Assembly: GCA_049694275.1 (NCBI GenBank)
Contig: JBAVQS010000137.1
Span: 1 to 21,339, forward strand
Direction of reading: 5' to 3'
Length of the DNA stretch: 21,339 bases
Origin: JBAVQS01 sp049694275
Lineage (GTDB): Bacteria; Chloroflexota; Anaerolineae; UBA4142; SHND01
Shown: positions 1-6,594 of the stretch, piece by piece
How positions within the stretch are numbered: position 1 is the first letter of the stretch
Layout of the letters: each line of letters starts with the position of its first letter
The notes under the pieces: generated by a model
Databases searched by the model: none
Told to the model about the DNA's origin: nothing
The model's input: the letters and a program-made list of their open reading frames with translations, nothing else
Program-made: the position numbers and the translations under genes

Positions 1-1
1 C

Positions 2-244
2 AAGAATAAACCGGTTGCCTCCATTTGTCATGGGCCCTGGACGCTTGCTTCGGCGAATGTGGTGAAAGGCCGCCATCTCACATCCTATTGGGAGGACGGG
101 GTTCCCGAAGAGATTAAAAAGGCCGGGGGCATCTGGCAGGATCAGGAAACTGTGGTTGACGGAAATCTGGTAACGGCCCGCTGGCCGATGGATTTGCCAG
201 CCTTTATGCGCGAATTAATGAGGCTGGTCGAAAAGATTTCCTAG
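2..244 (+). CDS. DJ-1/PfpI-family protein, C-terminal part (cut by window start)
   Basis: The frame is open from the window edge and ends in TAG at 242-244; about 80 residues are visible. Near the start the translation reads VASICHGPWTLASANVVKGR, the nucleophile-elbow motif of the PfpI/DJ-1 class of type 1 glutamine-amidotransferase-like proteins, where the Cys of ICHGPW is the reactive residue. It continues with the family's usual tail: an S-Y-W-E-D stretch, a GG-I-W-Q-D stretch and VVDGNLVTAR, then a short C-terminal helix. Members include intracellular proteases, deglycases and stress proteins, so the exact activity is open. The N-terminal half with the conserved Glu lies outside the window. 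A GTG at 59 is only an internal Val codon, because the Cys motif sits upstream of it. The next gene starts 49 bp downstream. Confidence 0.85.
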   Translation, partial: KNKPVASICHGPWTLASANVVKGRHLTSYWEDGVPEEIKKAGGIWQDQETVVDGNLVTARWPMDLPAFMRELMRLVEKIS

Positions 245-293
245 TCCGTTAAGGCGAGGTGGGCGCACTGATGTTGCAGAGGTAAGGAGATCC

Positions 294-2594
294 ATGATGA
301 ACTTACTTTCGTCGCTTCAAGTCAACTTTCCGCGCAAAGCTATCCTCCTGGCAGGACTCCTTACCCTACTCCTGGTCACCACCTTCTCGACACCCGTTCG
401 CGCGGCGGGCTGTCCTAGCTCCGCTTCTTGCGGACAGGCGCTCCCCGTTGGCGGCGGCGAAGAATTGACGAAAGCGGATGTGCAAGCTTTAGCAACCGAT
501 ACCTCTCCGTGCCCAGCGAACGCGCCAGCCTCGACGACGCTCCCGGTCGAACCAGGCAAGCCGAATGAGCCCCAAAAGAAAAATGGGGTTCCCAAGGGAC
601 CGATATCGCCAAAAGGTAACGAGGGAGGTGACGGCTTGGCTCAATCAGTTGAGCCGACGACCAGTTGGATCGCATCGGGTACGCGGGCGCTCGACCCACC
701 GGATCCCCAAATCGCCGTCAGTTCGACCCATGTCATCATCACCGATCAGAACATTGCTTTCTATAACAAAGCCGGGCAACTCTTGTGGGGCCCCGTACAG
801 CCCTGCCTTTTCTTTGAAAAGCTCAAGGGCGATGAACAGCCCACTCCCACGCTTGCTATTAGCGATACGCGCGTGATGTTTGATGAATATCGAAAACGTT
901 TTTGGATAGCAGATCTGTCTAACAATCCGTATTGCGGTTTCCAGCCCTGTCGCCGCAGCCGGCTTGTCGTCGCCGTGTCGAAAGACGAGAACCCCTTCGA
1001 CGGCTGGTTTCTCTATTTTTGGGATGGCGTGGTAGACCAGGGCAAGTGTTCGCATCCCGGCGGATGTGCTGGGACGCCGGACTTGCCGGGTGATGACATG
1101 GATTACCCACTCCTCGGGGTTGACAGTTGTTGTCTCTATGTCACGAACAGGGTTGCGAGGAATTGGACGGATATCTTGGGTGGGCAGCACACGTATGAAC
1201 GTTATTGGCAAGTGGCTCTGCTCTCGGCGGATCCTATGGCGAAGGGTGATTCCTCTGCTACAGTGCCGGCTTGGGTGTGGTGGGACTTGACCGCCCCCGA
1301 CGGAAAAGAGATCCTGATACAACCCGTCGTCGCGCACGGCCCCAGCCCGCGTGGCTACCTCGTCGGCTCTTGGTACGACCAGGACGGCAGCAGCCATATT
1401 CTAGTATGGGGAATGGAACATCCAGTGGGATGGACGACGGCAACGGCCAATGCCATTGCGCTGGATTGGGAACGAGACTGGGCTGACGTGCGGCCCTTTG
1501 TCGCACCGGTGGTTGCACCACAACCAGGTACTTGCGGTAACATCGAAACGACGAATGGGTGGGTCAATGTGCTGAAAGCCATCTATCGCAACCAACACCT
1601 GTACGTCACTAACCATGAAACCGCAAACTGGACGACGGGCGTGAACCAAACTTCTATTCGCGTGGTGCGGCTCGACCTTAGCGACTGGACATCCGACAGG
1701 GCATTTGTACACTTTCCTCAAGGGAATGATGATCGCACCTTCGGCGACTTGGCTCAGGGTGACCCGCCGGCAGAGCAGGCGTATTATATGTGGCCCGCAC
1801 TCGAGGTCAACAAACAGGGGAACATGGTCGTGGTTTATACACGCTCGTCCACTGACTTGTATCCTCAAGTCCGCTACAGCACTTTCTTGTATCCGACCGA
1901 ACCGGATATCCGCCCCAGCCAATTGCTGAAAGCAGGGGAAGGATACGCTGGCAGTGTGCCCACGGATTGTAGTACTGCCACCCCCTATCGCTGGGGGGAC
2001 CTGGCGGGAGCTTCAGTTGACCCGTACGACGACACAGGTGTATGGATTGCACATGAGTATGCTAATGCCGCGCACGAGACCGATGTGTGGGTCGGCAAGG
2101 TCTTTGGCGCGCAACACCCCGACCTGTGGCTGCGCAATTTCAGTGTCGGCCTCCCCAGTGACCAGACCAAGATTCCGGTGCCATTGTCTGCGAAGGTGAC
2201 ACTCAGTAACGAGGGAGACGGGGCGGCCACGCAAATTGCACTGACCATCGCCATGAAGCCCACCTCAGGCGGGATTGCCAAGACCCTCTTGACCTTTCCC
2301 GAGGGGGACCTCCCTGCTGGGTACAAGAAAGACTTTGAACTGCAAGTGCCACATATCCCAACCGGCTACTACGACTTCATTGTAAGCGCTTACGGTCAAA
2401 CTTGCGGTAGCGGTGGTTGCCGACGACAGGCAGAATACACTTTAAGCAACAACTCTCTTACGAAAAGAATCTACATTTCAGGGGGCCTCGGTACGGGAGC
2501 GCAGATACAACCCCTGCCCTCGCTATTCGAGGTGACGGGGATAAACAGTTTACCGGCTGCCCCAGCGACAGAAGCGGGTGGCGGCAACGAGTAG
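294..2594 (+). CDS. Secreted cysteine-rich protein, beta-propeller-like body plus C-terminal Ig/CARDB-like domain
   Basis: A 766-residue protein of unknown function. The N-terminus has a basic segment, a hydrophobic core (about 17-30) and a V-R-A-A site near 37, which is a convincing Sec signal peptide. After a Pro/Gly-rich linker, the body carries motifs common in secreted propeller-like proteins: DPQIAVSSTHVIITDQNIAF, a V-M-F-D-E-Y-R-K-R-F-W strand, a D-M-D-Y-P-L-L-G-V-D stretch, and RWGDLAGASVDPYDDTGVW. The last 150 residues (from D-L-W-L-R-N-F-S-V) resemble a CARDB/Ig-like adhesive domain. Many Cys, often paired (QPC, SCC, CGSGGC), suggest disulfides outside the cell. SD AAGGAG at 284-289 lies 4 nt before ATG 294 and 7 nt before ATG 297, so either Met may be used. 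Base composition looks less GC-rich than in the later genes. No catalytic motif was recognised. Confidence 0.8.
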   Translation: MMNLLSSLQVNFPRKAILLAGLLTLLLVTTFSTPVRAAGCPSSASCGQALPVGGGEELTKADVQALATDTSPCPANAPASTTLPVEPGKPNEPQKKNGVPKGPISPKGNEGGDGLAQSVEPTTSWIASGTRALDPPDPQIAVSSTHVIITDQNIAFYNKAGQLLWGPVQPCLFFEKLKGDEQPTPTLAISDTRVMFDEYRKRFWIADLSNNPYCGFQPCRRSRLVVAVSKDENPFDGWFLYFWDGVVDQGKCSHPGGCAGTPDLPGDDMDYPLLGVDSCCLYVTNRVARNWTDILGGQHTYERYWQVALLSADPMAKGDSSATVPAWVWWDLTAPDGKEILIQPVVAHGPSPRGYLVGSWYDQDGSSHILVWGMEHPVGWTTATANAIALDWERDWADVRPFVAPVVAPQPGTCGNIETTNGWVNVLKAIYRNQHLYVTNHETANWTTGVNQTSIRVVRLDLSDWTSDRAFVHFPQGNDDRTFGDLAQGDPPAEQAYYMWPALEVNKQGNMVVVYTRSSTDLYPQVRYSTFLYPTEPDIRPSQLLKAGEGYAGSVPTDCSTATPYRWGDLAGASVDPYDDTGVWIAHEYANAAHETDVWVGKVFGAQHPDLWLRNFSVGLPSDQTKIPVPLSAKVTLSNEGDGAATQIALTIAMKPTSGGIAKTLLTFPEGDLPAGYKKDFELQVPHIPTGYYDFIVSAYGQTCGSGGCRRQAEYTLSNNSLTKRIYISGGLGTGAQIQPLPSLFEVTGINSLPAAPATEAGGGNE

Positions 2595-2660
2595 TTAGCG
2601 ATCCAGTTTCCACACTCACGCGGTGTGACTGAATAACCTCAATGGGAGCAGCAAGTAGTA

Positions 2661-2684
2661 AGGGCAATCCCTTGTGGTTGCCCT
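2661..2684 (+). terminator. Possible terminator hairpin after the secreted-protein gene
   Basis: AGGGCAA at 2661-2667 and TTGCCCT at 2678-2684 form a perfect 7-bp stem with a 10-nt loop, 66 nt after the stop codon. The T-run afterwards is poor (GTATTGTT), so this is a weak intrinsic terminator at best. Confidence 0.4.
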
Positions 2685-2911
2685 GTATTGTTCATGCGTC
2701 ATCGTTTGCTACGCTCGCGGACCCCAATACGCATGGCAGGCCCATTTCTGGATGACCACAGCCTCGCTTGTCACTCTTCACTTTCGCACCCCTTCGTTCA
2801 AATTCTCACGTCCGCTTTTCGTCGGCGCTAAAATCCCGTACACGACCTAGATAAAGGTTTCGCCCGATCGCCCTCGCCTCTCAGTTCCGCCGTCGCCCAT
2901 TCGCCTTCTCT

Positions 2912-2938
2912 CATTCCGCAATCCCCATTCCGCAATCC
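2912..2938. repeat. Two-copy tandem repeat, 13-bp unit at 14-bp period
   Basis: CATTCCGCAATCC occurs at 2912-2924 and again at 2926-2938, separated by a single C. The copies are identical. The spacer around them is also rich in variants of CATTC and CGCCC. Confidence 0.85.
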
Positions 2939-2973
2939 TCTTCTTTCTTATACCACACTCCCTCGCCCATTTC

Positions 2974-2989
2974 CATCTAACATATGTCA
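2974..2989. repeat. Direct repeat copy 1 (16 bp)
   Basis: CATCTAACATATGTCA, identical to 3110-3125. It contains the palindrome CATATG. The two copies lie 136 bp apart (start to start) and bracket the strong hairpin at 3012-3050. Confidence 0.9.
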
Positions 2990-3011
2990 TAAACACTTGC
3001 GCATCACCCAA

Positions 3012-3050
3012 TTAAAAGAGGCCCTGCCAGTCCGGCAGGGCCTCTTTTAA
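3012..3050. terminator. Perfect 17-bp-stem hairpin, probable bidirectional terminator
   Basis: The left arm 3012-3028 (TTAAAAGAGGCCCTGCC) is the exact reverse complement of 3034-3050, with loop AGTCC. The A-rich start and T-rich end of the stem mean either strand's transcript would end the hairpin in U residues, as in a bidirectional intrinsic terminator. It is 418 bp beyond the stop codon at 2594, so it may end a long 3' untranslated region or insulate the promoter at 3207. Confidence 0.75.
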
Positions 3051-3109
3051 GCTTATTTCGGTCAACCTTTTTTACGCCGCCCCCAAATCGGGTCAGGGAT
3101 TCGCAAATT

Positions 3110-3125
3110 CATCTAACATATGTCA
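3110..3125. repeat. Direct repeat copy 2 (16 bp)
   Basis: CATCTAACATATGTCA, identical to 2974-2989. It is followed at 3131-3148 by an AT-rich 7-bp inverted repeat (TTTTATT / AATAAAA, loop TGAT), just upstream of the operon promoter. Confidence 0.9.
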
Positions 3126-3206
3126 CATCTTTTTATTTGATAATAAAATGAGCGCGCGGATAAATCGGGGACGAGAAACCGTAGACCTGAATACATAAAC
3201 CGGCCC

Positions 3207-3235
3207 TTGACACAACCTACAAGTAGACGGACAAT
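3207..3235 (+). promoter_or_regulatory. Probable sigma70-type promoter of the 3294-5372 operon
   Basis: A perfect -35 TTGACA at 3207-3212 is followed, after 17 bp, by GACAAT at 3230-3235 (4 of 6 matches to TATAAT). Transcription would begin near 3242, giving a leader of about 50 nt before ATG 3294. Confidence 0.45.
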
Positions 3236-3293
3236 AGAGACAGTACCCGAACGCACGCTACTGGCAAAAAAGCGAATCAGAAAGGAGAGGCCT

Positions 3294-4460
3294 ATGAGAA
3301 CCAGGTCGTTTTCCCTTGTGATTTTGGCGACATTGTCCATCCTGACATTTGCCGCGTGGGTCATGCCAAGCCCAACCACACCCATCGCCAGGGCAGCCCC
3401 GGCCGGCGCGCCGCTCCTTCAAGCGGCTACCCCTACGCCTGCGCCAACCCCTATCCCTCCGAATCCACCCCTCTCAACTCAATACAGCCCGGAATCAGTG
3501 GGGCTGGTTGCCGGCCTGCTGGCCCTCCTCGGGCTATTGTTCGTCCTGCTGCTCTGGTGGTCCAACAAGCTCGACCACGCCAGTTACCTCGGCAGTCTTT
3601 ACCGGGACACGATTGAAGAGATCGAGTACGGGCGTCTGGCGACGGCGCTCCGAGAGAAACTGGAGACACGCCAGTATCACCGCGAAGTCCAGCAAGATAG
3701 TGAGTGGCAGGCCAAATTGCCGGACAAGTTGCAAGAGGTCGCGGGCGAGTACTCGGATGATTGGGGCACCGGCGGTTGGGGTACGAGCAGTTGGGGCACC
3801 GGCAGCGGAGGGGCGTTCTCTTCGGATGATTATGCAACCGCCGGTTCGACCGGTGGGGGCGTGCCCAACCTACCGCCGGACCCGAAAGTGATCGCCAGGC
3901 AACAAGAGCGTCAGAGTAATTTGTACGAATTGCAGCGCAAAGTCGACGGCGAGGCCAAACGACGATACCAGCAAAACCTGAGCGAGGCCCGTACCAAAGC
4001 CAAAGAGCGCGCCAGGCAGGCGGTTTCGATCGACCTGGGTGTGCTGCAAGGAAGAGGAACGGAATTCGTGCTCGAGTTCACGGCGGTGGTCGTGATCATC
4101 TTTACCGCCTTCGGGTTGGGCGTGTTGCGCATTCTGGACACGCAGCAGATTGGCACCCTGCTTGCCGCGATCGCCGGCTATGTGCTTGGCCGGGCCACCA
4201 CGCGTGGTCAAGGCGCCGAGGCTGAAACGCGCACGCCGGTCAAGACGACCGAATTGGCAGAGCTGCTCAAAGTGGTGAGCGGAATCACGCAGGTTGCTCA
4301 GTCGGCGCCGCTGCCCGCGCAAGCCACATTGACCACTCAAACCGTGCCGCCTGCACAACCCGCGCCGACCACACAGGCGCCGCCGCCTGCGCAAACCACA
4401 TCGGCCGCGCCCCCCGTAGTGGAATCGATCACGCCGGGTGCGCCGCCGAGACCCTCATAA
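3294..4460 (+). CDS. Unrecognised membrane protein with WGT repeats and Pro/Thr-rich tail
   Basis: A 388-residue protein that I do not recognise. The start ATG 3294 is chosen because AAAGGAGAGG lies 4-12 nt upstream; the longer frame from TTG 3207 would begin inside the -35 box. An N-terminal hydrophobic segment (6-24) looks like a signal peptide or anchor. A Thr/Pro linker (45-60, TPTPAPTPIPP) and a strong membrane span (about 69-89, ending in L-W-W-S-N) follow. Then comes a charged helical region. Residues about 153-171 hold three G/S-W-G-T units in a Gly/Ser-rich loop, followed by a second charged, probably coiled-coil region (about 205-250). Two further spans lie at about 258-280 and 286-304. 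The tail (about 325-388) is rich in Pro, Gln, Thr and Ala. The HIT gene starts 22 bp downstream, so they are probably cotranscribed. A scaffold or cell-surface role is possible but unproven. Confidence 0.75.
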   Translation: MRTRSFSLVILATLSILTFAAWVMPSPTTPIARAAPAGAPLLQAATPTPAPTPIPPNPPLSTQYSPESVGLVAGLLALLGLLFVLLLWWSNKLDHASYLGSLYRDTIEEIEYGRLATALREKLETRQYHREVQQDSEWQAKLPDKLQEVAGEYSDDWGTGGWGTSSWGTGSGGAFSSDDYATAGSTGGGVPNLPPDPKVIARQQERQSNLYELQRKVDGEAKRRYQQNLSEARTKAKERARQAVSIDLGVLQGRGTEFVLEFTAVVVIIFTAFGLGVLRILDTQQIGTLLAAIAGYVLGRATTRGQGAEAETRTPVKTTELAELLKVVSGITQVAQSAPLPAQATLTTQTVPPAQPAPTTQAPPPAQTTSAAPPVVESITPGAPPRPS

Positions 4461-4482
4461 GAAAAGAGGATCAGGGACAACC

Positions 4483-4938
4483 ATGAGCCAGGAACCGGAC
4501 GCGTGCGTTTTTTGCAAGATCGTTCAAGGGAGCGCGACCGCTTATCGCATCGCCGAGGATGAGAAATCACTGGCCCTGCTCGACATCAATCCGTTCGCCC
4601 AGGGTCACGTGCTCGTCATCTCCAAGCGGCATGTTCCCTGGTGGCACGAGCTCGACGACGAGGAGACCGCGAGCCTGTTCAAGCTGGCGAACCGGGTCGC
4701 GAACAAGATCATGACGGCCTACTCCCCTGATTTCGTCCTGCTCTATGCGCGGGGGCGGCGGATTCCGCATACGCACATCTTTCTCGTCCCCTCCTATGGC
4801 GGCGATATCCTCGACCGGTTCTTTAACGCGCTCGAAAAAGTACAAGAGACGTCCCAGGATCTGGCCCAGTTCAAACAAGCGGCCGCGCTGCAAGAGGCGG
4901 CGCAAAGGTTACGGGAAGCAGGAGAAGATATTCCATGA
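4483..4938 (+). CDS. HIT-family protein with altered motif (H-x-H-x-F)
   Basis: A 151-residue protein of the histidine triad superfamily (nucleotide hydrolases/transferases). C8 and C11 in CVFCKI, with H50 in SKRHVPWWHEL, look like the zinc site of bacterial HIT proteins. D34-I-N-P-F-A-Q-G-H-V-L-V-I matches the nucleotide-pocket strand. The active motif reads PHTHIFLVP: H96 and the nucleophilic central H98 are kept, while the third position of H-x-H-x-H is F100. That resembles GalT-like variants more than canonical Hint/Fhit. A C-terminal helix (about 108-147) is longer than in minimal HIT proteins. The start ATG 4483 has AGGGA 5 nt upstream; the in-frame GTG 4438 lies within the upstream gene. 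The TGA overlaps the ATG of the ChrB-like gene by 4 bp, so translation is probably coupled. The substrate cannot be deduced. Confidence 0.88.
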   Translation: MSQEPDACVFCKIVQGSATAYRIAEDEKSLALLDINPFAQGHVLVISKRHVPWWHELDDEETASLFKLANRVANKIMTAYSPDFVLLYARGRRIPHTHIFLVPSYGGDILDRFFNALEKVQETSQDLAQFKQAAALQEAAQRLREAGEDIP

Positions 4939-5372
4939 AGTGGCTAACACGTTCGCATGTGCATGTCGACCGGGTGGCGTGCCCCTGGCTCATCACGCGC
5001 TTTATCGACAATGAAGCCGAATTCCTGTTCACGCCGAAAAATCAGATTGAGCAGGTCGCCCGCGAAACAGGCGCCATCCCCTTTGACGCGCCCGGCGTCG
5101 AGTTGGGGCATCACGATGGACGCTGCTCGTTCGAGTCGATCCTGCTCAAATACGACCTCAAGGATCCGGGGCTGCTGCGCCTTGCCAAAATCGTCCACGC
5201 GGCGGATGTCGATGCGGACATCGACACCGACCCTATCGCCCGCGGCCTGGAAGCGATTGCCTCGGGGTTCAGTCTCCGCTACCCCGACGACGAAGAGAAC
5301 CTGTCGGTCCAGTTCGAGGTCTATGACGCCCTGTATGCCTGGTGCCGCCTCCAGGTCGCGCAAGGTAAATAA
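4935..5372 (+). CDS. Stand-alone ChrB C-terminal-type domain protein
   Basis: A 145-residue cytoplasmic protein made entirely of the ChrB C-terminal domain (the family often labelled chromate resistance protein ChrB). Characteristic stretches are H-V-D-R-V-A-C-P-W-L-I-T-R-F-I-D near 10-25, AEFLF, GAIPFDAPGVELGHHDGRCS around 52-72, L-L-R-L-A-K-I-V-H-A-A-D, and Y-D-A-L-Y-A-W-C-R at the end. The conserved Cys and His residues (C17, the HH pair, C71, C137 approximately) could bind metal or act in redox chemistry; this is inference. Full ChrB proteins have an extra N-terminal domain and usually accompany the transporter ChrA. Neither is present here. Start ATG 4935 overlaps the HIT stop (ATGA). 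The convergent aldo/keto reductase stop is only 8 bp away, with no visible terminator between. A role in chromate resistance is doubtful without ChrA. Confidence 0.85.
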   Translation: MKWLTRSHVHVDRVACPWLITRFIDNEAEFLFTPKNQIEQVARETGAIPFDAPGVELGHHDGRCSFESILLKYDLKDPGLLRLAKIVHAADVDADIDTDPIARGLEAIASGFSLRYPDDEENLSVQFEVYDALYAWCRLQVAQGK

Positions 5373-5380
5373 ACGCGCGA

Positions 5381-6364
5381 TTACCAATAATGATGCACGA
5401 GCGGCTTGATGCGGCGCTCGTACAGCTCGTGGACCTGGGTCATGGTCGCCTCGGGGATGGGCGGCAGCCCGGCCGCGGCGATATTCTCTTCCGCCTGGGA
5501 GGGCCGCTTGGCGCCCGGAATTGCGGCGGTGACCGCATCGAACATCAAAATCCAGCGGAGGGCGAACTGCGACATCGTCCAGCCCGGTGGGACGAGCGCG
5601 CGCAGTTCCTCGACCGCTTCCAGACCGGTCTCGTAATCTACTCCCGCAAACGTCTCACCGCGGTCGAACGCTTCGCCATACCGGTTGAACTGGCGGTGGT
5701 CATCCTCTGCAAAGGTCGTCGCGCGGGCCATCTTGCCTGTTAGCATGCCGGAGGAGAGCGGAACACGGGCGAGGATTCCCACCTGTCGCCGCTTCGCTTC
5801 CGTAAAAAAGAGGTCGGCCGGGCGCTGCCGGAAGAGATTGAAAATGATCTGGACCGATTGAACGTTCGGATATTCGATCGCCTTGAGCGCCTCTTCGACC
5901 TTTTCGACGCTGACGCCGTAGTAACGGAGCTTGCCCTGCTGGACCAGGTCGTCGAGGATGCCAAATGTTTCGGGCATGTAATACAGCTCAGTCGGCGGAC
6001 AATGAAGCTGTAGCAGGTCAATCGCATCCGTCTTCAGATTCTTGAGACTACGCTCCACCCATCCCGTCAGGTTCGCGCGGGTATAGCCGTCGACGACCTG
6101 TTTCGGGAGCCGCCGGCCTGCTTTGGTCGCGATATAAAATGGCTCGGAGCGCGTGCTCCGCAGTTGGGCCAGCAACTGCTCGCTCCGACCATCCCCATAG
6201 ACATCCGCCGTATCGAAAAAATTGACGCCGAGGTCCAGTGCGCGGCCTAGCGCTTCGAGTGATTCCCGGTCGTCCACCTGCCCCCACGCCCCACCAACAG
6301 CCCAACAGCCAAAACTGATAGTCGATACCTTCAAGCCGGTACGTCCCAGTCCACGATATTCCAT
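5381..6364 (-). CDS. Aldo/keto reductase
   Basis: A 327-residue, full-length NADPH-dependent aldo/keto reductase (TIM barrel, cytoplasm). The N-terminus M-E-Y-R-G-L-G-R-T-G-L-K-V-S is typical of the open-chain/Kv-beta-like subgroup. The catalytic tetrad is visible: D51 and Y56 (FFDTADVYGDGRSE), K81 (IATKAG) and H121 (DLLQLHCPP). The C-terminal cofactor stretch I-P-G-A-K-R-P-S-Q-A-E-E-N is also present. The start ATG at 6364 is supported by GAGGTG about 5 nt upstream on the minus strand. It is transcribed away from the PadR efflux operon and converges on the ChrB-like gene. Physiological substrate unknown; aldehydes, ketones or sugars are all possible. Confidence 0.93.
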   Translation of the reverse strand: MEYRGLGRTGLKVSTISFGCWAVGGAWGQVDDRESLEALGRALDLGVNFFDTADVYGDGRSEQLLAQLRSTRSEPFYIATKAGRRLPKQVVDGYTRANLTGWVERSLKNLKTDAIDLLQLHCPPTELYYMPETFGILDDLVQQGKLRYYGVSVEKVEEALKAIEYPNVQSVQIIFNLFRQRPADLFFTEAKRRQVGILARVPLSSGMLTGKMARATTFAEDDHRQFNRYGEAFDRGETFAGVDYETGLEAVEELRALVPPGWTMSQFALRWILMFDAVTAAIPGAKRPSQAEENIAAAGLPPIPEATMTQVHELYERRIKPLVHHYW

Positions 6365-6394
6365 CGGTTCACCTCACTGCAAAGAATTGATGTC

Positions 6395-6400
6395 ATTATA
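6395..6400 (-). promoter_or_regulatory. Possible -10 box of the aldo/keto reductase promoter
   Basis: The minus strand reads TATAAT from 6400 to 6395, about 31 nt before the start codon. No convincing -35 lies 16-18 bp upstream, so the call rests on the -10 match alone. Confidence 0.3.
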
Positions 6401-6453
6401 CCCCCGAATCGAGGGAACAGATGACGCGAATTAAAAAACTCCGTATTCGTTTT

Positions 6454-6481
6454 TTGACAATCTACTAACTCGTATTATAAT
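6454..6481 (+). promoter_or_regulatory. Promoter P1 of the PadR-ABC operon
   Basis: TTGACA at 6454-6459, a 16-bp spacer and TATAAT at 6476-6481 form a full-consensus sigma70-type promoter. The expected start near 6488 gives a leader of about 105 nt before GTG 6595. The spacer and -10 overlap the repeated operator-like element. Confidence 0.75.
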
Positions 6482-6567
6482 TTCACACAGGCATAATTAT
6501 GGCAAGGCAAGCCGGTTCCTCTTTTTCGCTATTGTCTTGACAAATCTAGTAACTTGTATTATAGTTT
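6461..6567 (+). repeat. Two near-identical operator-like elements overlapping P1 and P2
   Basis: Positions 6461-6483 and 6545-6567 match at 20 of 23 bases, sharing the core TCTA(C/G)TAACT(C/T)GTATTATA. They are 84 bp apart, about eight helical turns, so they face the same side of the DNA. Each has a weak TA(C/G)...GTA dyad and lies over the spacer and -10 box, a position that would let a bound repressor block both promoters. The PadR protein encoded just downstream is the obvious candidate, by inference. Confidence 0.65.
6537..6565 (+). promoter_or_regulatory. Promoter P2 of the PadR-ABC operon
   Basis: TTGACA at 6537-6542, a 17-bp spacer and TATAGT at 6560-6565. The expected start near 6572 leaves a leader of about 22 nt. 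The sequence closely copies P1, including the spacer. Confidence 0.75.
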
Positions 6568-6594
6568 ATTTGTAAGCTCAAAAAGGGGTATATT

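Larger units (their letters stand above)
2685..3011. other. Non-coding stretch, pyrimidine-rich, no gene seen
   Basis: No open frame here has a credible start, ribosome-binding site or protein-like composition. The plus strand is rich in C and T from about 2740 to 2970 and contains a short tandem repeat and one copy of a 16-bp direct repeat, listed separately. It may be decayed sequence or an untranslated spacer. Confidence 0.6.

Noticed and set aside
645..1397. Minus-strand open frame (250 codons) opposite the secreted-protein gene
   Set aside because: It mirrors the codons of the real gene, which has a signal peptide and SD; the antisense product is Arg-rich without recognisable motifs.
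3131..3148. AT-rich inverted repeat TTTTATT / AATAAAA as a terminator
   Set aside because: An all-A/T stem is too weak, and it lies upstream of a promoter.
3207..3293. N-terminal extension of the unknown membrane protein from TTG 3207
   Set aside because: TTG 3207 is part of a -35 box, while ATG 3294 has a strong SD and gives a proper signal sequence.
4438..4482. Longer HIT protein starting at GTG 4438
   Set aside because: It would overlap the end of the upstream gene; ATG 4483 has an SD and gives the usual distance to the CxxC motif.
6479..6491. AATTTCACACAGG resembling the lacZ leader
   Set aside because: Short match in an AT-rich leader with no lac operator or other vector-like sequence around it; treated as coincidence.
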